A program made the translations under genes and the position numbers. The notes below the pieces were generated by a model. That model was not told where the DNA came from. It was given only the letters and a program-made list of their open reading frames with translations, and searched no databases. Positions 58,800-64,000 of a stretch of 64,000 nt of DNA are shown here, one piece after another. Position 1 is the first letter of the stretch. The number at the start of each line of letters is the position of its first letter. Where the stretch lies: NCBI GenBank assembly GCA_033782935.1, contig JAWQEG010000004.1, positions 372,001 to 436,000 on the forward strand, in the 5' to 3' direction. Source of the stretch: Petrolisthes cinctipes. Lineage: Eukaryota; Arthropoda; Malacostraca; Decapoda; Porcellanidae.

Positions 58800-61271
58800 T
58801 ACTCCGTGTTAGAGTATTTTCAAAATACATGCTCAAAACATACTGAAAATCGATCTTTTAGGTGCACAAAAGTCGATATGTGCATGCATCTTCAGTACCC
58901 GTTTATATCTCAAATTCAGGCTCAAAACACCCGAAAATTCAATATTTTGGGGTCCCAAAAGCAATCTGTACATGCCTACTCAGTGTTAGAGTATTTTCAA
59001 AATACAGGCCCAAAACATGCTGAAAATCGATATTTTAGATGCCCAAAGTCAATATGTGCATGTATCTTCTGTACCCGTTTATATCTCAAATTCAGGCTCA
59101 AAACACCCGAAAATTCAATATTTTGGGGTCCCAGAAGCAATCTGTACATGCCTACACAGTGCTAGAATATTTTCAAAATATAGACTAAAAACATGCTAAA
59201 AATCGACATTTTAGGTGCCAAAAAATCGATATCTCAAATTCAGTCCCAAAACACCCGAAAATTCGATATTTAGAGGTCCCAGAAGGTATCTGTACATGCC
59301 TACTCCGTGTTAGAGTATTTTAGAAATACAGGCCAAAAACATACTGAAAATCGATCTCTTAGGTGCCCAAAAGTCGATATGTGCATGCATCTTCTGTACC
59401 CGTTTATATCTCAAATTCTGGCCCTAAACACCCGAAAATTCGATATTTTGTGGTCCCAGAAGCGATCTGTACATGCCTACTCCGTGTTAGAGTATTTTCA
59501 AAATTCAGGCCCAAAACATGCTGAAAATCGATATTTTTGGTGCCCAAAGTCAATATGTGCATGTATCTTCTGTACCCGTTTATATCTCAAATTCAGGCTC
59601 AAAACACCCGAAAATTCAATATTTTGGGGTCCCAGAAGCGATCTGTACATGCCTACTCCGTGTTAGAGTATTTTCAAAATTCAGGCCCAAAACATGCTGA
59701 AAATCGATATTTTTGGTGCCCAAAGTCAATATGTGCATGTATCTTCTGTACCCGTTTATATCTCAAATTCAGGCTCAAAACACCCGAAAATTCAATATTT
59801 TGGGGTCCCAGAAGCAATCTGTACAGTGCTAGAATATTTTCAAAATATAGGCTAAAAACATGCTAAAAATCGATCTTTTAGGTGCCAAAAAGTCGATATC
59901 TCAAATTCGATATTTTGGGGTCCCAGAAGCGATCTGTACATGCCTACTCCGTGTTAGAGTATTTTCAAAATACATGCTCAAAACATACTGAAAATCTATC
60001 TTTTAGGTGCACAAAAGTCGATATGTGCATGCATCTTCAGTACCCGTTTATATCTCAAATTCAGGCTCAAAACACCCGAAAATTCAATATTTTGGGGTTA
60101 CAGAAGCAATCTGTACATGTCTACTCAGTGTTAGAGTATTTTCAAAATACAGGCCCAAAACATGCTGAAAATCGATATTTTAGATGCCCAAAGTCTATAT
60201 GTGCATGTATCTTCTGTACCCGTTTATATCTCAAATTCAGGCTCAAAACACCCGAAAATTCAATATTTTGGGGTCCCAGAAGCAATCTGTACATGCCTAC
60301 ACAGTGCTAGAATATTTTCAAAATATAGGCTAAAAACATGCTAAAAATCGACATTTTAGGTGCCAAAAAATCGATATCTCAAATTCAGTCCCAAAACACC
60401 CGAAAATTCGATATTTAGAGGTCCCAGAAGGTATCTGTACATGCCTACTCCGTGTTAGATTATTTTTCAAAATTCAGGCCCAAAACATGCTGAAAATCGA
60501 TATTTTTGGTGCCCAAAGTCAATATGTGCATGTATCTTCTGTACCCGTTTATATCTCAAATTCAGGCTCAAAACACCCGAAAATTCAATATTTTGGGGTC
60601 CCAGAAGCAATCTGTACATGCCTACTCAGTGCTAGAATATTTTCAAAATATAGGCTAAAAACATGCTAAAAATCGATCTTTTAGGTGCCAAAAAGTCGAT
60701 ATCTCAAATTCAGTCCCAAAACACCCGAAAATTCGATATTTACGGGTCCCAGAAGCGATCTGTACATGCCTACTCCGTGTTAGAGTATTTTCAAAATACA
60801 TGCTCAAAACATACTGAAAATCGATCTTTTAGGTGCACAAAAGTCGATATGTGCATGCATCTTCAGTACCCGTTTATATCTCAAATTCAGGCTCAAAACA
60901 CCCGAAAATTCAAAATTTTGGGATCCCAGAAGCAATCTGTACATGCCTACTCAGTGTTAGAGTATTTTCAAAATACAGGCCCAAAACATGCTGAAAATCG
61001 ATATTTTAGATGCCCAAAGTCAATATGTGCATGTATCTTCTGTACCCGTTTATATCTCAAATTCAGGCTCAAAACACCCGAAAATTCAATATTTTGGGGT
61101 CCCAGAAGCAGTCTGTACATGCCTACTCAGTGCTAGAATATTTTCAAAATTCATGTCCAAAAACATACTGAAAATCGATCTTTTAGGTGCCAAAAATCGA
61201 TATCTCAAATTCAGTCCCAAAACACCCGAAAATTCGATATTTAGAGGTCCCAGAAGGTATCTGTACATGCC
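58800..61271. repeat. Blocks 501, 644, 501, 325, 501 (first 2,973-bp copy)
   Basis: Starts fall at 58800, 59301 (A-By-By-C, 644 bp), 59945, 60446 (B-C) and 60771. In the 644-bp block C has lost 10 bp at its start and 23 bp near 59,908 between two AAATTC copies. The X unit at 59945 has AAAATCTATCTTTT and GGGGTTACAG. The C of 60771 (61,124-61,271) is a mosaic with TTCATGTCCAAAAACATAC. Confidence 0.9.
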
Positions 61272-64000
61272 TACTCCGTGTTAGAGTATTTTCAAAATAC
61301 AGGCCAAAAACATACTGAAAATCGATCTTTTAGGTGCCCAAAAGTCGATATGTGCATGCATCTTCTGTACCAGTTTATATCTCAAATTCTGGCCCTAAAC
61401 ACCCGAAAATTCGATATTTTGGGGTCCCAGAAGCGATCTGTACATGCCTACTCCGTGTTAGAGTATTTTCAAAATTCAGGCCCAAAACATGCTGAAAATC
61501 GATATTTTTGGTGCCCAAAGTCAATATGTGCATGTATCTTCTGTACCCGTTTATATCTCAAATTCAGGCTCAAAACACCCGAAAATTCAATATTTTGGGG
61601 TCCCAGAAGCAATCTGTACATGCCTACTCAGTGCTAGAATATTTTCAAAATATAGGCTAAAAACATGCTAAAAATCGATCTTTTAGGTGCCAAAAATTCG
61701 ATATCTCAAATTCAGTCCCAAAACACCCGAAAATTCGATATTTAGGGGTCCCAGAAGCGATCTGTACATGCCTACTCCGTGTTAGAGTATTTTCAAAATA
61801 CATGCTCAAAACATACTGAAAATCGATCTTTTAGGTGCACAAAAGTCGATATGTGCATGCATCTTCAGTACCCGTTTATATCTCAAATTTAGGCTCAAAA
61901 CACCCAAAAATTCAATATTTTGGGGTCCCAAAAGCAATCTGTACATGCCTACTCAGTGTTAGAGTATTTTCAAAATACAGGCCCAAAACATGCTGAAAAT
62001 CGATATTTTAGATGCCCAAAGTCAATATGTGCATGTAACTTCTGTACCCGTTTATATCTCAAATTCAGGCTCAAAACACCCGAAAATTCAATATTTTGGG
62101 GTCCCAGAAGCAATCTGTACATGCCTACACAGTGCTAGAATATTTTCAAAATATAGACTAAAAACATGCTAAAAATCGACATTTTAGGTGCCAAAAAATC
62201 GATATCTCAAATTCAGTCCCAAAACACCCGAAAATTCGATATTTAGAGGTCCCAGAAGGTATCTGTACATGCCTACTCCGTGTTAGAGTATTTTAGAAAT
62301 ACAGGCCAAAAACATACTGAAAATCGATCTCTTAGGTGCCCAAAAGTCGATATGTGCATGCATCTTCTGTACCCGTTTATATCTCAAATTCTGGCCCTAA
62401 ACACCCGAAAATTCGATATTTTGGGGTCCCAGAAGCGATCTGTACATGCCTACTCCGTGTTAGAGTATTTTCAAAATTCAGGCCCAAAACATGCTGAAAA
62501 TCGATATTTTTGGTGCCCAAAGTCAATATGTGCATGTATCTTCTGTACCCGTTTATATCTCAAATTCAGGCTCAAAACACCCGAAAATTCAATATTTTGG
62601 GGTCCCAGAAGCGATCTGTACATGCCTACTCCGTGTTAGAGTATTTTCAAAATTCAGGCCCAAAACATGCTGAAAATCGATATTTTTGGTGCCCAAAGTC
62701 AATATGTGCATGTATCTTCTGTACCCGTTTATATCTCAAATTCAGGCTCAAAACACCCGAAAATTCAATATTTTGGGGTCCCAGAAGCAATCTGTACAGT
62801 GCTAGAATATTTTCAAAATATAGGCTAAAAACATGCTAAAAATCGATCTTTTAGGTGCCAAAAAGTCGATATCTCAAATTCGATATTTTGGGGTCCCAGA
62901 AGCGATCTGTACATGCCTACTCCGTGTTAGAGTATTTTCAAAATACATGCTCAAAACATACTGAAAATCTATCTTTTAGGTGCACAAAAGTCGATATGTG
63001 CATGCATCTTCAGTACCCGTTTATATCTCAAATTCAGGCTCAAAACACCCGAAAATTCAATATTTTGGGGTTACAGAAGCAATCTGTACATGTCTACTCA
63101 GTGTTAGAGTATTTTCAAAATACAGGCCCAAAACATGCTGAAAATCGATATTTTAGATGCCCAAAGTCTATATGTGCATGTATCTTCTGTACCCGTTTAT
63201 ATCTCAAATTCAGGCTCAAAACACCCGAAAATTCAATATTTTGGGGTCCCAGAAGCAATCTGTACATGCCTACACAGTGCTAGAATATTTTCAAAATATA
63301 GGCTAAAAACATGCTAAAAATCGACATTTTAGGTGCCAAAAAATCGATATCTCAAATTCAGTCCCAAAACACCCGAAAATTCGATATTTAGAGGTCCCAG
63401 AAGGTATCTGTACATGCCTACTCCGTGTTAGATTATTTTTCAAAATTCAGGCCCAAAACATGCTGAAAATCGATATTTTTGGTGCCCAAAGTCAATATGT
63501 GCATGTATCTTCTGTACCCGTTTATATCTCAAATTCAGGCTCAAAACACCCGAAAATTCAATATTTTGGGGTCCCAGAAGCAATCTGTACATGCCTACTC
63601 AGTGCTAGAATATTTTCAAAATATAGGCTAAAAACATGCTAAAAATCGATCTTTTAGGTGCCAAAAAGTCGATATCTCAAATTCAGTCCCAAAACACCCG
63701 AAAATTCGATATTTACGGGTCCCAGAAGCGATCTGTACATGCCTACTCCGTGTTAGAGTATTTTCAAAATACATGCTCAAAACATACTGAAAATCGATCT
63801 TTTAGGTGCACAAAAGTCGATATGTGCATGCATCTTCAGTACCCGTTTATATCTCAAATTCAGGCTCAAAACACCCGAAAATTCAAAATTTTGGGATCCC
63901 AGAAGCAATCTGTACATGCCTACTCAGTGTTAGAGTATTTTCAAAATACAGGCCCAAAACATGCTGAAAATCGATATTTTAGATGCCCAAAGTCAATATG
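61272..64000. repeat. Blocks 501, 501, 644, 501, 325 and a partial unit (second 2,973-bp copy)
   Basis: Starts fall at 61272 (Y), 61773 (X), 62274 (644), 62918, 63419 (325) and 63744 (cut by the window end). From 61773 on, the order and rare variants repeat 58800-61027 at exactly 2,973 bp, including the 23-bp deletion, GGGGTTACAG and TTTTGGGATCCC. One visible difference is TTTTGTGGTCCC (59,448) against TTTTGGGGTCCC (62,421). Confidence 0.9.

Larger units (their letters stand above)
1..64000. repeat. Satellite DNA array, 501-bp trimeric higher-order repeat, fills the window
   Basis: Every stretch I read belongs to one tandem family. The TACTCNGTGTTAG or TAC(A/T)CAGTGCTAG monomer start recurs every 177, 176 or 148 bp from base 4 to the end, always on this strand. 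The dominant period is 501 bp (A 177 + B 176 + C 148). Spacing of A starts gives 133 consecutive blocks, 81 of them exactly 501 bp. No insertion, inversion or unique spacer interrupts it, and both edges lie outside the window. Such arrays are typical of centromeres or pericentromeric heterochromatin in eukaryotes. Family and species are not recognised, and function is inferred from form only. Confidence 0.97.

Noticed and set aside
10..63642. Hundreds of open reading frames of 60-157 codons on the + strand, nearly all with the same few repeated peptides
   Set aside because: They are the same satellite monomer read in different frames, mostly from GTG. Frames overlap each other, end at fixed monomer stops, and change length with each monomer deletion. 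Substitutions look equally common in all codon positions. No family motif, signal peptide or ribosome-binding context is present.
1..64000. CRISPR-like direct repeats
   Set aside because: Repeats abut without unique spacers, units are 148-177 bp, and there are no cas genes. This is tandem satellite.
1..64000. Transposon or retrotransposon remnants, long terminal repeats, tRNA or rRNA genes, telomere repeats
   Set aside because: Reading through the window I met no sequence outside the monomer family, no inverted terminal repeats with target duplications, and no tRNA- or rRNA-like motifs.
1..64000. Assembly artefact as the explanation for exact kb-scale duplications
   Set aside because: Not excluded, but the copies carry different private indels (33.6 and 37.4 kb), and offsets shift by whole units (4,311 to 3,810 bp). 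This fits real unequal exchange better than duplicated contigs. Read depth would settle it.
1..64000. Assignment to a known named satellite or species
   Set aside because: I could not match the monomer to any satellite I know with confidence. Naming one would be a guess.

Overview
The window is one uninterrupted block of eukaryotic satellite DNA. I find no protein-coding gene, RNA gene, transposon, CRISPR array, inversion or unique sequence in its 64,000 bases. All repeats point the same way. The sequence is AT-rich: a hand count of one 177-bp monomer gives 67 G+C, or 38%. The window starts and ends inside the array, so neither edge is seen. A homogeneous array with multi-level higher-order repeats (HORs) and a 148-177 bp monomer is typical of centromeric or pericentromeric satellite in plants or animals. 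I do not recognise the family and cannot name the organism. A centromeric role is inference.

Basic architecture. The canonical unit is a 501-bp trimer of three monomers, called here A (177 bp), B (176 bp) and C (148 bp). The phase used starts at TAC of TACTCCGTG. C lacks 29 bp internally between two ATAT tetranucleotides. Each monomer is itself an old tandem duplication of a half-unit of about 88 bp, so the trimer is six half-units (89, 88, 88, 88, 60, 88). Two diverged editions of the trimer exist. X has A with GTGCACAAAAG and CTTCAGTACCC, and B with TTTTAGATGCCC. Y has A with GTGCCCAAAAG and TTCTGGCCCTAAAC, and B with TTTTTGGTGCCC. Where X and Y alternate, the period is about 1,002 bp. The end of C (AGAGGTCCCAGAAGGTATC or AGGGGTCCCAGAAGCGATC) predicts whether a Y-type or X-type A follows.

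Tiling. Walking monomer boundaries from base 4 to the end gives 133 consecutive blocks with no gap. By boundary spacing, 81 are exactly 501 bp. The rest are small variants (491-505), two-monomer blocks (315-325) or recombinant blocks (353, 644-677, 845).

Layout. 1-10,284: irregular, rich in 491-bp Y units and recombinant blocks. 10,285-24,950: the most regular 501-bp domain, marked by GGCGCC in Y-type B and CTTATG in X-type B. 24,951-29,914: mixed, X-rich. 29,915-33,893: three copies of a 1,327-bp HOR. 33,894-43,165: a duplicated block of about 4 kb, then 826-bp and 324-bp duplications. 43,166-49,642: a 2,487-bp tandem duplication. 49,643-64,000: X-rich with a recurring 826-bp HOR, a 6.48-kb offset duplication and a 2,973-bp duplication.

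The many apparent open reading frames (60-283 codons, mostly starting at GTG) come from the monomer lacking stops in some frames. The content of interest is structural: nested amplification at 88, 177, 501, 1,002 and larger periods, and the breakpoints that record how the array evolves.
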